DNA of 46,002 bases, from NCBI GenBank assembly GCA_031553885.1, contig JAVBKV010000054.1:1-46002 (forward strand), given 5' to 3'. Shown here one piece after another: positions 1-7,395 of the stretch. Each line of letters opens with the position of its first letter. The stretch's first letter is position 1. The translations under genes and the position numbers were made by a program. Source of the DNA: JAVBKV01 sp031553885. Lineage in GTDB: Bacteria; Bacteroidota; Bacteroidia; Bacteroidales; Azobacteroidaceae. The notes beneath the pieces are model-generated. The model worked only from the letters and a program-made list of their open reading frames with translations. It searched no databases and was not told the origin of the DNA.

Positions 1-60
1 GGTTTTATACAAATTGGCTACTTGAATCTTTTCTTCTTCTGATAATTTTACAAATCTCAT
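1..60 (-). CDS. Partial gene: N-terminus of a probable IS630-type transposase or HTH protein
   Basis: An ATG on the minus strand at 58-60 opens a frame that stays open to the window edge and gives 20 residues starting MRFVKLSEEE. The pattern of a short basic/hydrophobic start followed by an L-S/T-E-E-E helix resembles the N-terminal helix-turn-helix of IS630-family transposases that I remember from Bacteroidota. Only the first 20 codons are visible, so the family is a guess. The 105 bases between it and the TonB receptor gene are AT-rich and hold no other recognisable feature. It could equally be another small HTH protein. Confidence 0.35.
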   Translation of the reverse strand, partial: MRFVKLSEEEKIQVANLYKT

Positions 61-165
61 AATTCATTTATTATGAGGTAAATGTACAAAATATTAATCA
101 TATAAACAATAATACGACAATAAATATTTTAAATTACTTAATATTAATCTCTTATCGGATTGTTC

Positions 166-2325
166 TTATAAATTTCTCAGTTGGTTTAATTTTTTATCGT
201 TACTGATCGTGATAAACAAGCCCAGGAAAAAGAACCGGGTATTGGGTGTCGAGATGGCCTGTCTCACCCCCGGATTGATTTTTGAATAATTGTATCCGTA
301 AATATTCTGATATCCCAATACATTCTGGCAACCGAAATGAAGGATAATGCCGGGTTTGGGAAGGTACGACCAGGAAACATCTAGGCTGTTGCGGTAAGGA
401 GTTGTTCCCAGTTTATCATAAGGAGCCGTTGAACGGTAATAAGGAGTTCCGGAAGAAAGGTTGTAATTGCTGCCGATGAGCGATTTCCAGGATCCTATCC
501 AATATTTCAGGGTGATGTTGAATGAATGGTTGGAAACATAATCCGGGGCCACCTCCTCCGGGAAACAGGCGTATTTTTTCTTTGTATGATTGAAAGAATA
601 GGCCATCCAGTATTCAAGGGCATTGAAATTACTTTTCCAGAAAATATCGGTTCCCCATCCCTGGCCCTGGCCTTTGTTGTGAATACCGGTTGGAACCAAT
701 GCACCCTGTGAGTAAGTAATGGCATCGTTGTATTTTTTATAATAAGCATCCCATTGGAATTTGCTGATTTTTTCTACGTAGCTATAAGACAGGGTTGTCT
801 TGGATACGGAAGTGAAATCGATAGCGTCCGTTAGTTTCAGATAGCTCATGGAGGGCAACTGGAAGTATTCCCCATAGGAGGCCGAAAGAATATTTTCCCG
901 GTTAAGACGGTAACCGATGTAAGCCCGGGGAGCCAGATTGAATTTTTCCAGGTAGGAAGAATATTCCGCTCTCAGTCCCAGGTTCATCGTCAGGTTGTTG
1001 CCTGCAAATAATTTGGTATCGTTGTAAATCCCCAGCAGGTTGTTCCGGACCGAAGTATCGTACTCTTTTTTCTCCAATGTATATGTTTCGTCGAACGGAT
1101 TACAAACGTACTCGATTCCGGACCGATTGGTTATTTTCCCGGAAGTGTATTGCAATGTGATTTTATTGTGGTTCCAGGTATTGAAGCTTTTCACCTGATC
1201 CCCTTTGTACTTCACTTCTGTTCCCGACAGCTGATCGGTAATCAGATTACTTCCTACCGATAAGCTCCATTTCGGATTGAACAGGTGGTAGAAATTAGCC
1301 TGTGTATAAAAATAAACTTCCTTCATGTCGTTGGTAAACGGAATACTGTCTACGTTCTGATACGTATAATTCAAGGCCGAACTGCTGAATTGAGCCTGAG
1401 TGATTAACTTGGTCTTAGGCGAAAATTCCTTGGTGAAAAACAGGTCGGCAGTAACTTGTTCGGGGTATTTGTTCCAGTTGTAATCGTCGGGAATCAATTG
1501 GTGATAGAATTCCGTATTGGTGTAACTAACGCTTCCCCTGTAAGCCAGTGACGGCTGTTGATTCATGTGGGTGAGTCCGGCAAAAACCGAAGAAACCGAA
1601 ATGTCCGTTTTTGATTCGATATTCTTTTTTTCTTTGGTGTGGAGGTTGACGATTCCGGACAAAGCCTGGCCGAATTCGGCGTTGTACCCTCCCGATTGCA
1701 GGGCTATACCCTCGAACAGGTCCGGGGAAAAACGTGTCCGGACGCCCGTATTCCGGGAGGTCAGGTTATACGGATTGGGAATCAGCAGGTCGTTGATATA
1801 GACCTGGGATTCATCCGAATTTCCTCCCTGGATAATCAGGCGTCCGTCGTTATCATTGATCTGGACACCGGGCAATACACGCATATTTCCGATCATGTCG
1901 GCCATAGCTGCCGGGTTGGTAACAATGTCGAACGCCGACACCTGGATGGTTTGGGCCGAATAGTCGCTGAACCGTCCGTATTTCGGAGTTGAAACGGTTA
2001 CTGTTTGCAGTTGATAGACGCTGTCCAGCAAGACGACCCGGATCATTTCCTGACCGTTGTTCAATTTAACGGATTTGTTTTTATACCCGAATGCATGAAA
2101 ATAGATCCTGTGGTTTTTTAGTGTATCCGGGTTGTTCAATGAAAACTTTCCTTCCATATCTGAAGAAGCCCGTTCTTTCTCATTATCCAGGCTTATCGAA
2201 ACTCCGGGAATAGGATTGTTGTTCCTGTCCGTCACTTCTCCGGAAAGCCTGGTTTGAGCGAACATCCCTGTGCAACAGATGCAAAAAATGGCTGATAATA
2301 ATAGGGTACAGAATTGTGTTTTCAT
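166..2325 (-). CDS. TonB-dependent outer membrane receptor with carboxypeptidase-regulatory-like N-terminal domain
   Basis: The 719-residue protein has a signal peptide ending near the FAQ at residues 22-24, then a CarboxypepD_reg-like beta-sandwich (about 27-110), a TonB plug domain (about 120-230, with the typical DNDGRLIIQGGNSDESQVYI-like stretch) and a beta barrel to the C-terminus. It would sit in the outer membrane and import an unknown ligand using TonB energy. At 719 residues it is shorter than SusC proteins (about 1000), and no susD-like gene is adjacent, so I do not call it SusC. Its promoter carries the same palindrome (2338-2353) as the promoter of the membrane-protein/regulator pair just upstream, suggesting control by that regulator. 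The last barrel strand is followed by a short polar tail instead of ending on an aromatic residue. Confidence 0.9.
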   Translation of the reverse strand: MKTQFCTLLLSAIFCICCTGMFAQTRLSGEVTDRNNNPIPGVSISLDNEKERASSDMEGKFSLNNPDTLKNHRIYFHAFGYKNKSVKLNNGQEMIRVVLLDSVYQLQTVTVSTPKYGRFSDYSAQTIQVSAFDIVTNPAAMADMIGNMRVLPGVQINDNDGRLIIQGGNSDESQVYINDLLIPNPYNLTSRNTGVRTRFSPDLFEGIALQSGGYNAEFGQALSGIVNLHTKEKKNIESKTDISVSSVFAGLTHMNQQPSLAYRGSVSYTNTEFYHQLIPDDYNWNKYPEQVTADLFFTKEFSPKTKLITQAQFSSSALNYTYQNVDSIPFTNDMKEVYFYTQANFYHLFNPKWSLSVGSNLITDQLSGTEVKYKGDQVKSFNTWNHNKITLQYTSGKITNRSGIEYVCNPFDETYTLEKKEYDTSVRNNLLGIYNDTKLFAGNNLTMNLGLRAEYSSYLEKFNLAPRAYIGYRLNRENILSASYGEYFQLPSMSYLKLTDAIDFTSVSKTTLSYSYVEKISKFQWDAYYKKYNDAITYSQGALVPTGIHNKGQGQGWGTDIFWKSNFNALEYWMAYSFNHTKKKYACFPEEVAPDYVSNHSFNITLKYWIGSWKSLIGSNYNLSSGTPYYRSTAPYDKLGTTPYRNSLDVSWSYLPKPGIILHFGCQNVLGYQNIYGYNYSKINPGVRQAISTPNTRFFFLGLFITISNDKKLNQLRNL

Positions 2326-2337
2326 TGTTTTTTTGCA

Positions 2338-2365
2338 TATAAACTAGTTTATAAAATAAACCAAA
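2338..2365 (-). promoter_or_regulatory. Promoter/operator of the TonB receptor gene with 16-bp palindrome
   Basis: TATAAACTAGTTTATA at 2338-2353 is a perfect 16-bp palindrome. On the minus strand a TTTG (-33-like, plus CAAA 2362-2365) lies 20 bases upstream of TATATGCA (2334-2341), a weak match to the -7 consensus TAnnTTTG. The palindrome fills the spacer, a natural place for a repressor. The -7 box is so close to the ATG (2323-2325) that the leader would be only a few bases long. The same element with the same spacing lies at 3362-3377. Confidence 0.6.
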
Positions 2366-2413
2366 TAGATAAAAAATATGTTTTATATTCAGGCCGTAAT
2401 TGGTCTGTTTTTA

Positions 2414-2707
2414 TTATTTATTGGTTGGATTGAAATACGTTTGTATTGTTTTGACATAATTCTCAAAAGCTTCCACGCCCTGGGGAGTAATTTTGCAGAT
2501 GGTTCTCGGCATTTTTCCCTGGAATGTTTTTTCCACATCGATATATCCGGCTTCTTTTAATTTTTCGATCTGGACACTCAGGTTTCCGGCTGTGGCTTCC
2601 GTCTTTTCTTTCAGGAAAACGAAATCCGCTTCTTCCACTCCGATCAGCAAGGACATAACAGCCAATCGTAACTGGGAATGCAACAGGGGATCTAATTCTT
2701 TGAACAT
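2414..2707 (-). CDS. Winged-helix transcriptional regulator (HTH_34/MarR-like, short)
   Basis: This 97-residue protein is almost entirely one winged helix. It has an opening helix with HSQLRLAVMSLL, a recognition region around ATAGNLSVQIEKLKEAGYI, and a beta-wing with RTICKITPQGVEAFENY. This matches the short single-domain winged-helix regulators common in Bacteroidota (PF13601-like). No separate ligand domain is visible. It follows the membrane protein gene with a single base between stop and start, so the two are co-transcribed. Shared palindromes in its own operon promoter (3362-3377) and in the TonB receptor promoter (2338-2353) make it the obvious candidate to bind both. Repression with autoregulation is inferred, not shown. 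Confidence 0.85.
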   Translation of the reverse strand: MFKELDPLLHSQLRLAVMSLLIGVEEADFVFLKEKTEATAGNLSVQIEKLKEAGYIDVEKTFQGKMPRTICKITPQGVEAFENYVKTIQTYFNPTNK

Positions 2708-2708
2708 C

Positions 2709-3329
2709 TTATTTGGCTAATTTATTTAATTTATACCCAGGAATGACGAAACCTAAAATCATACACAATGCCAGGATAAGAAAGTGAATGATTCCGGAAA
2801 AAGAGTGCCACAAGGCGTAACTGAGTAAACATCCCAACGATCCGATCCACATAGTGTAAGCGCCGTATAAAAAGGGCTTGAACCGGCAGGCTTTGGCAGT
2901 GACGAATTCAGCAATTCCCGCCATCAGCATAATAATCGGAGTGATGAGGATAAAGATCCGGGGATTTTGCATGAAATGTCCGTAACCGAAAATAAGGATT
3001 AAAAACAGTACGACTGCAACACCAAATCCTCTCCAGGAAGCCGAGATGATTTTGTCGATGTGTGTTTTTACCAGGGCTTCTTTGTCTACTTTCCTGTCGA
3101 TCATACGGTCGATAAACCATCCGGGAATCATCAGGAACCAAACCAGGAAAGATTGGTTCGGATTGGGTAGCAGATAAATCAGGGCTATATTCAGGAGAGC
3201 CGTGAATGCAACCAGGCATCCGTTAAAGATCATAGCGGTTCCGCTGTTTTTCTGAAAATTATTCCGGGCCTGTGTAATCATCTCGGAAATAAGTGTCAAA
3301 CTTTGTTGTTCTGTGAATTTTGTTTCCAT
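2709..3329 (-). CDS. Multi-pass membrane protein of unknown function, partner of the winged-helix regulator
   Basis: The 206-residue protein has a soluble N-terminus (about 1-28, QQSLTLISEMITQARNNF) followed by about six hydrophobic segments, roughly at 30-52, 57-75, 100-118, 124-145, 155-172 and 180-198. I recognise no catalytic motif. Proteins of this kind are often found beside the small winged-helix regulator in Bacteroidota, and here the regulator starts one base after this gene. A role as a membrane partner or sensor for the regulator is an inference from context only. Transcription should start from the TATATTTG promoter at 3358-3389, about 22 bases before the ATG. Confidence 0.75.
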   Translation of the reverse strand: METKFTEQQSLTLISEMITQARNNFQKNSGTAMIFNGCLVAFTALLNIALIYLLPNPNQSFLVWFLMIPGWFIDRMIDRKVDKEALVKTHIDKIISASWRGFGVAVVLFLILIFGYGHFMQNPRIFILITPIIMLMAGIAEFVTAKACRFKPFLYGAYTMWIGSLGCLLSYALWHSFSGIIHFLILALCMILGFVIPGYKLNKLAK

Positions 3330-3357
3330 ATTGTTTTTTTGTTTTTGAATGATGATG

Positions 3358-3389
3358 CAAATATAAACTAGTTTATTTTATAAATCAAA
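3358..3389 (-). promoter_or_regulatory. Promoter/operator of the membrane protein-regulator operon
   Basis: On the minus strand a TTTG (plus 3386-3389) lies exactly 20 bases from TATATTTG (plus 3358-3365), a full match to the Bacteroidota -33/-7 arrangement. The spacer contains ATAAACTAGTTTAT (3363-3376), a perfect 14-bp palindrome that shares 15 contiguous bases with the element upstream of the TonB receptor gene. Confidence 0.7.
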
Positions 3390-3536
3390 TTTATTAACAA
3401 AAATTAACGTATAGATAAATGTATCAACAAACAATGAAGGAGAAATACCTATATAAGTACATCTCCTTTATTGAATCTCTTTCAACTTATGTAACTTTAT
3501 ATTTGGATATATTATTATTCGATAAACGCCGTTATT

Positions 3537-4184
3537 TTATTCAAATATAGGTTCTCCTTCTTCGTCATAAAAAGTACATATTAGCTTATAGACTTTAATA
3601 CCTAAGAAAACCAGGCAAAGTGTATAGGTAGTATATATAAGAGAGAAAAAAATATGGAATAGTTCATTACAGTTGTTAATATCTTTAATGTTTACAAATG
3701 TTATGCTGATACATGTAATTAATAATGCAGCATCAAAAATAATTAATAATGTAACATTTAATGGACCGTAGCATCTTGAGTTTTTATTTTTTTGCCCGGC
3801 ATAATGTTCCCACATTTCTCCGAGCTGGTCTTCTATTTTGTGTTTGATAAAACAACCGAGCTTATGAATATTATTGATATTTTTAGAAATCATAATATCA
3901 TAAATAAATGCAACTATAGGAAAAATGATAAGAGCAAGTGTTCTCAAAATATCTTCTGAATTTGCCTCCCCATTACAACAACAGCAAGATGAAAATGATT
4001 TACTTCCATAAAGTAAGGCTATACCTCCTACGATAGTTACGATTTTTTGCATTACAAACTGAGTGTGAGTGTTAATCCTACACTCTATTTCGTTTCTCAA
4101 TTCCGTGAGATATTTAAGTCTATATTCAAACTGTTGTTCGAGATTAAGGAATTGTTTTTTTTTCGAATTTGCATTGTTTTTCAT
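3537..4184 (-). CDS. Small four-helix membrane protein of unknown function with a four-cysteine cluster
   Basis: I do not recognise this family. From the ATG at 4182-4184 it has 215 residues: a charged, probably coiled N-terminal helix rich in E, R and K; a first membrane segment (about 47-64); a loop with four consecutive cysteines (SSCCCCNGE); and three more membrane segments near 80-98, 143-165 and 175-197. The tail ends DEEGEPIFE. An in-frame ATG at 4238 would overlap the preceding gene by 35 bases and add a poor leader, so I prefer 4184, which is 19 bases after the upstream stop. It is strongly AT-rich and pairs with the PhnD-like gene upstream. The layout (cytoplasmic helix plus helices in the membrane) resembles small membrane effectors such as SLATT proteins, but that is only a resemblance. 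Confidence 0.65.
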   Translation of the reverse strand: MKNNANSKKKQFLNLEQQFEYRLKYLTELRNEIECRINTHTQFVMQKIVTIVGGIALLYGSKSFSSCCCCNGEANSEDILRTLALIIFPIVAFIYDIMISKNINNIHKLGCFIKHKIEDQLGEMWEHYAGQKNKNSRCYGPLNVTLLIIFDAALLITCISITFVNIKDINNCNELFHIFFSLIYTTYTLCLVFLGIKVYKLICTFYDEEGEPIFE

Positions 4185-4203
4185 CGCTTTACAAATTAAA
4201 TAA

Positions 4204-5523
4204 TTATTTACATCTACACTTATTATTAATTGAGTCAATTTGGAATTCTAATAAACCATGTATTCTTTTGTCTATCAGAAATAAAGAATCATTTATTATT
4301 CTTTGGGAAGTAGTCGAATCCATTTTTATTCTGTAGATAGTCGGTGCTATCTTTCTTTCAATCCGGGCAGAGCCTAAATAGACTGTGTCCATAGTATTGT
4401 GTATTGCGTTTATATCTGATACACTGAATTGGTATAATCGTAGGTCCTGATTGATTTTAATGCTGTCGTTAAAATTTAATATATCCATCAATTGATCGGG
4501 TATAATAAAAGTACTATCGCTATCAAATAAGATTCCAGAACCAACATATAATCTGAAAATATTTTCGTTGTATACGACTTTTGAAAAATAATTTTCGTTC
4601 TCTTTTTCTATTGTTCCGATTTGTCCTGTACTTAAGCTTATCTTTATATCTGTTTGTTCTCTTGAAGATAAATTCTTCCACCAATTGCTATTGACAAGGT
4701 AGGCATCATATGGAATCGGAACATCGAATGAGTAACACTCCAACTTGTTTTTTTCTTTCTCTCCCAATCTGTCTTCATAGTCCTCATCACTCAGAAAGCC
4801 AATATTTATAGAAGTTGTATCTTCAATGATTTTATCTATTAAGAGTTTTCTATTTTTGATTGGTATTCCTATTTTTCTTAAGTTAATTCCTTTTTCCATG
4901 AGTATGATTTCTGGAATTACATGACATGAGTTGGAGAAAGTCTCTGCGATCAGGAATACATTGATTTTTTTTTCTTGTTTCTGAGAATTGTAGTTACATT
5001 GTTGTGCCTTTTTTAGATATGAAAAAATAAAATCAATAGAATCAATGGGGATATTATGTTTTTTATTCCAAATCATAGACGAATGATAGGTTGTTTTTTG
5101 TCCTTTTCTCTTGCTTCCTATATATTTAAATTTTCCATCATCCTTATATTTCAGTTTTCCTGCCTTGTATGCCAGATAAAGAGTTCTTGAAATTGACGCA
5201 ATCTTTACTCCATTTTTATTGTTTGCTAATGACTGAAATATGTCCGTATAACAGTCCCCTTTTTCAACTGCCGGGTAAAACCTAATATTGCTATTATTTT
5301 CTCTTAAGTGGTCATTCGCATTTCTAAACATTCCTAAATACTCCAATTCAAGATCTTCCCTAGAAGAAGTGAGAAACGGACCAATCCCGACGGGTATTTC
5401 AGTTATACGAATGTAATTATTCGCTAACATATAAAGACTGATTCCTAAAGCAAAAAAACCGGTAATAACAGACGTAATTTCAACGAATCTTTTCCAGATT
5501 TTATTTTCATGTTGTTTATTCAT
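4204..5523 (-). CDS. Membrane-anchored protein with a PhnD-like (periplasmic binding) domain, function unknown
   Basis: The 439-residue protein has one N-terminal membrane segment (about 14-35) and a long outward-facing remainder. Residues about 55-300 look like a PhnD/TAXI-type solute-binding fold. An early segment resembles the ligand-loop region (GVKIASISRTLYLAYKAG). It is followed by YHSSMIWNKKHNIPIDSIDF, which aligns with the Y-x-S-x-I-V-x-K-x-S-G-I pattern of that family, and later by a VPIPYDAYLVNSNWW stretch. Residues 300-439 form a second region I cannot place. Unlike a normal binding protein it is tethered to the inner membrane and has no ABC transporter genes beside it, so a sensor role is more likely than transport. 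It is AT-rich and lies upstream of a four-helix membrane protein in the same unit. Confidence 0.55.
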   Translation of the reverse strand: MNKQHENKIWKRFVEITSVITGFFALGISLYMLANNYIRITEIPVGIGPFLTSSREDLELEYLGMFRNANDHLRENNSNIRFYPAVEKGDCYTDIFQSLANNKNGVKIASISRTLYLAYKAGKLKYKDDGKFKYIGSKRKGQKTTYHSSMIWNKKHNIPIDSIDFIFSYLKKAQQCNYNSQKQEKKINVFLIAETFSNSCHVIPEIILMEKGINLRKIGIPIKNRKLLIDKIIEDTTSINIGFLSDEDYEDRLGEKEKNKLECYSFDVPIPYDAYLVNSNWWKNLSSREQTDIKISLSTGQIGTIEKENENYFSKVVYNENIFRLYVGSGILFDSDSTFIIPDQLMDILNFNDSIKINQDLRLYQFSVSDINAIHNTMDTVYLGSARIERKIAPTIYRIKMDSTTSQRIINDSLFLIDKRIHGLLEFQIDSINNKCRCK

Positions 5524-5759
5524 TTTTATAAGATTTAAGATAACGATGTTGTTTTTAGTAATACTGAATGTTATTGGAAATAGATCTCTTAATTGTAAGG
5601 GTGTTTTATATTATAAAAAATAGATTTATATGTGATTTTTTGGGGTTTTTCGTAATATTCTTCATGATTGCTATATGAAATTTAATATAATAGAAGTATA
5701 TGAATCGATTTTTCTAAATAGAAGTTCATGATTGTTGGATTTAAGTTTTTATTTATTTC

Positions 5760-5789
5760 TCAATGAATAAAGAATTATTTATTCATTGA
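5760..5789 (-). promoter_or_regulatory. 12-bp inverted repeat at the start of the leader of the PhnD-like gene
   Basis: TCAATGAATAAA (5760-5771) and TTTATTCATTGA (5778-5789) are perfect inverted copies around a 6-base loop. On the minus strand the element lies immediately downstream of the predicted -7 box (5804-5811), so it would form a 5' hairpin in the transcript or serve as an operator. It has no T-run typical of a terminator. Confidence 0.45.
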
Positions 5790-5803
5790 AAATTTGTTTT
5801 TTG

Positions 5804-5833
5804 CAAATATATAAATAATTATTTAAAAACAAA
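5804..5833 (-). promoter_or_regulatory. Predicted promoter for the PhnD-like / four-helix membrane protein unit
   Basis: On the minus strand TTTG (plus 5830-5833) lies 18 bases upstream of TATATTTG (plus 5804-5811), a full match to the Bacteroidota -7 box with slightly short spacing. In AT-rich DNA this could arise by chance. Confidence 0.4.
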
Positions 5834-5967
5834 TATTTTTTGGAGCTTAGTGTCCATTTTTTTAATTTAATGAAATAAAAATATTGGATAGATGAAAAAG
5901 GTGATTTTTAGTTGTTTGGAATAATTGATTTTGATTGCTCTTAAATGATGAATTATTAATAAGAAGT

Positions 5968-7326
5968 TTATTTAGGGATCTTACGTTTACCCCACCAGTC
6001 TATCAATTCTGCATGTAACTCTTTTACCAACGCCGGGTGTTGACTCGCTATATTGGTCGTTTCTTTCGGATCAGTAGCAAGATCGTACAACTCAAAGTTT
6101 TCATCCCAAGAGTTTACTAACAACTTCATATTTCCTCTTCTGATCGCTAAATGAGGACTCCGCTGATCCTTGTTTTTCCCCCGTGGATAATTAAAATGAT
6201 CGTTGCGGCCGAAATCCCACATCATATCTTTTTTACGCAACCTGGATTTTCCCAGAAGCGCTTTACTCATATCTTCACCGCTCAGGTAAGCAGATTTTGG
6301 TAGTTTACTGTTTGTAATAGCACATAAAGAGGGGAGCAGGTCTACCGAATTGATGACCGTTTTATTATCTATATGACCTCCTTTTATCCGCTTGGGCCAT
6401 TTGATGATGAACGGCATGCGAATACCCCCTTCATACAAACTGCACTTTAAGCCATGCAATTGATTGGTGCGTTGCTGGTCAAAACTCGGAGCCGGCCCAT
6501 TATCACTGGTAAATATTACGATGGTGTTTTCTTCGAGACCAAGTTCTGCCAGACCATCCAGTAAACGGCCGATCTGTTTGTCATATTCTGCCAGAACAGC
6601 TTTGAAGTTGGGAGGAGTTGTCCATGTATTTTCACTATCCATAGCAGCCTTATCCTGTATCCAGGGATCGTGCATATCGTCGGGCCAAAGATTAATAAAG
6701 CATGGCTGTCCCTTATGACGCTTCAAAAAGTCAAGCGTTTTATCTACAAAATAAGCGGTCCGGTCCCAGCGTTTGACACTGTCCTTCCTGGACCATATCC
6801 AATTCGTTGCAGTAAGCAGCGGATCAGGATCCGGACTTTCATACGTACTGCTGTATTCATCAAAGCCATATTCGGTTATCTGAGGGGCATTGGTTACATC
6901 ACGTCCTCCACCCATGTGCCATTTACCGAAATGTCCGGTTTTATAACCTGCTTCTTTCAGTACATCTGCCATCGTAGGGACTTCCGGATCCAGGTAATCG
7001 AATTGTTCACAATTGGCATTTGCCGTGCGGGTGTTAAGATAACAAGTGATACCCAGTTCTGTAGGGAATACTCCTGTTGTCAGGCCGGCCCGAGAAGGTG
7101 AACTGACAGGAGAAGAGGTGTAATAATTGTTTATGACCAATCCTTCCGATGCCAGTCTGTCTATATTAGGTGTTTTTACCCATCCGTTGTTCAGAAAAGA
7201 AACATCACCAACGCCCATGTCGTCGGTGTAGATGATAAGAATATTAGGTTTTTCAATTGCATAGGTTGTACCGGAAGTTAAACTAAGTATTCCTCCGATA
7301 ATGAGTCTGTTATTGATCTTTCTCAT
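5968..7326 (-). CDS. Secreted sulfatase, serine-type (family S1)
   Basis: From the ATG at 7324-7326 this is a 452-residue sulfatase with a signal peptide ending near TTYA. Metal-binding D35-D36 lie in IIYTDDMG. The catalytic [CS]-x-P-x-R motif is S75-S-P-S-R79, so Ser75 should be converted to formylglycine by an anaerobic sulfatase-maturating enzyme, which is not encoded here. GKWHMGG and the FTSDNGP motif complete the active site, and the C-terminus has the usual ELYDLATDPKE segment. A longer frame back to 7386 is ruled out because a -7 box (7352-7359) lies inside it. Exported to the periplasm or surface, it would remove sulfate from glycans; the substrate cannot be read from sequence. No SusC/SusD or other glycan-degradation genes are adjacent. 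Confidence 0.92.
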   Translation of the reverse strand: MRKINNRLIIGGILSLTSGTTYAIEKPNILIIYTDDMGVGDVSFLNNGWVKTPNIDRLASEGLVINNYYTSSPVSSPSRAGLTTGVFPTELGITCYLNTRTANANCEQFDYLDPEVPTMADVLKEAGYKTGHFGKWHMGGGRDVTNAPQITEYGFDEYSSTYESPDPDPLLTATNWIWSRKDSVKRWDRTAYFVDKTLDFLKRHKGQPCFINLWPDDMHDPWIQDKAAMDSENTWTTPPNFKAVLAEYDKQIGRLLDGLAELGLEENTIVIFTSDNGPAPSFDQQRTNQLHGLKCSLYEGGIRMPFIIKWPKRIKGGHIDNKTVINSVDLLPSLCAITNSKLPKSAYLSGEDMSKALLGKSRLRKKDMMWDFGRNDHFNYPRGKNKDQRSPHLAIRRGNMKLLVNSWDENFELYDLATDPKETTNIASQHPALVKELHAELIDWWGKRKIPK

Positions 7327-7351
7327 AGTAAGTATATCTTTAAACAATATC

Positions 7352-7359
7352 CAAAGATA
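7352..7359 (-). promoter_or_regulatory. -7 promoter element of the sulfatase gene
   Basis: Minus-strand TATCTTTG is a perfect TAnnTTTG box, about 25 bases before the ATG at 7326. No clear -33 TTTG at the expected distance. Confidence 0.55.
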
Positions 7360-7395
7360 ATACGGATTTTTTATGGAAAAGATCAATTTCTTTTT

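Larger units (their letters stand above)
5524..5967. other. AT-rich intergenic region without a gene (leader and promoter)
   Basis: These 444 bases separate the PhnD-like gene from the end of the sulfatase gene. No coding frame of note is present on either strand. It holds a likely minus-strand promoter (5804-5833), a 12-bp inverted repeat (5760-5789) and, if the promoter is right, a roughly 270-base untranslated leader for the PhnD-like gene. Composition is far more AT-rich than the flanking core genes. Confidence 0.6.

Noticed and set aside
166..2325. TonB receptor as a SusC of a polysaccharide utilisation locus
   Set aside because: No SusD-like gene is adjacent, the protein is too short for SusC, and the nearby sulfatase is separated by unrelated genes and has its own promoter.
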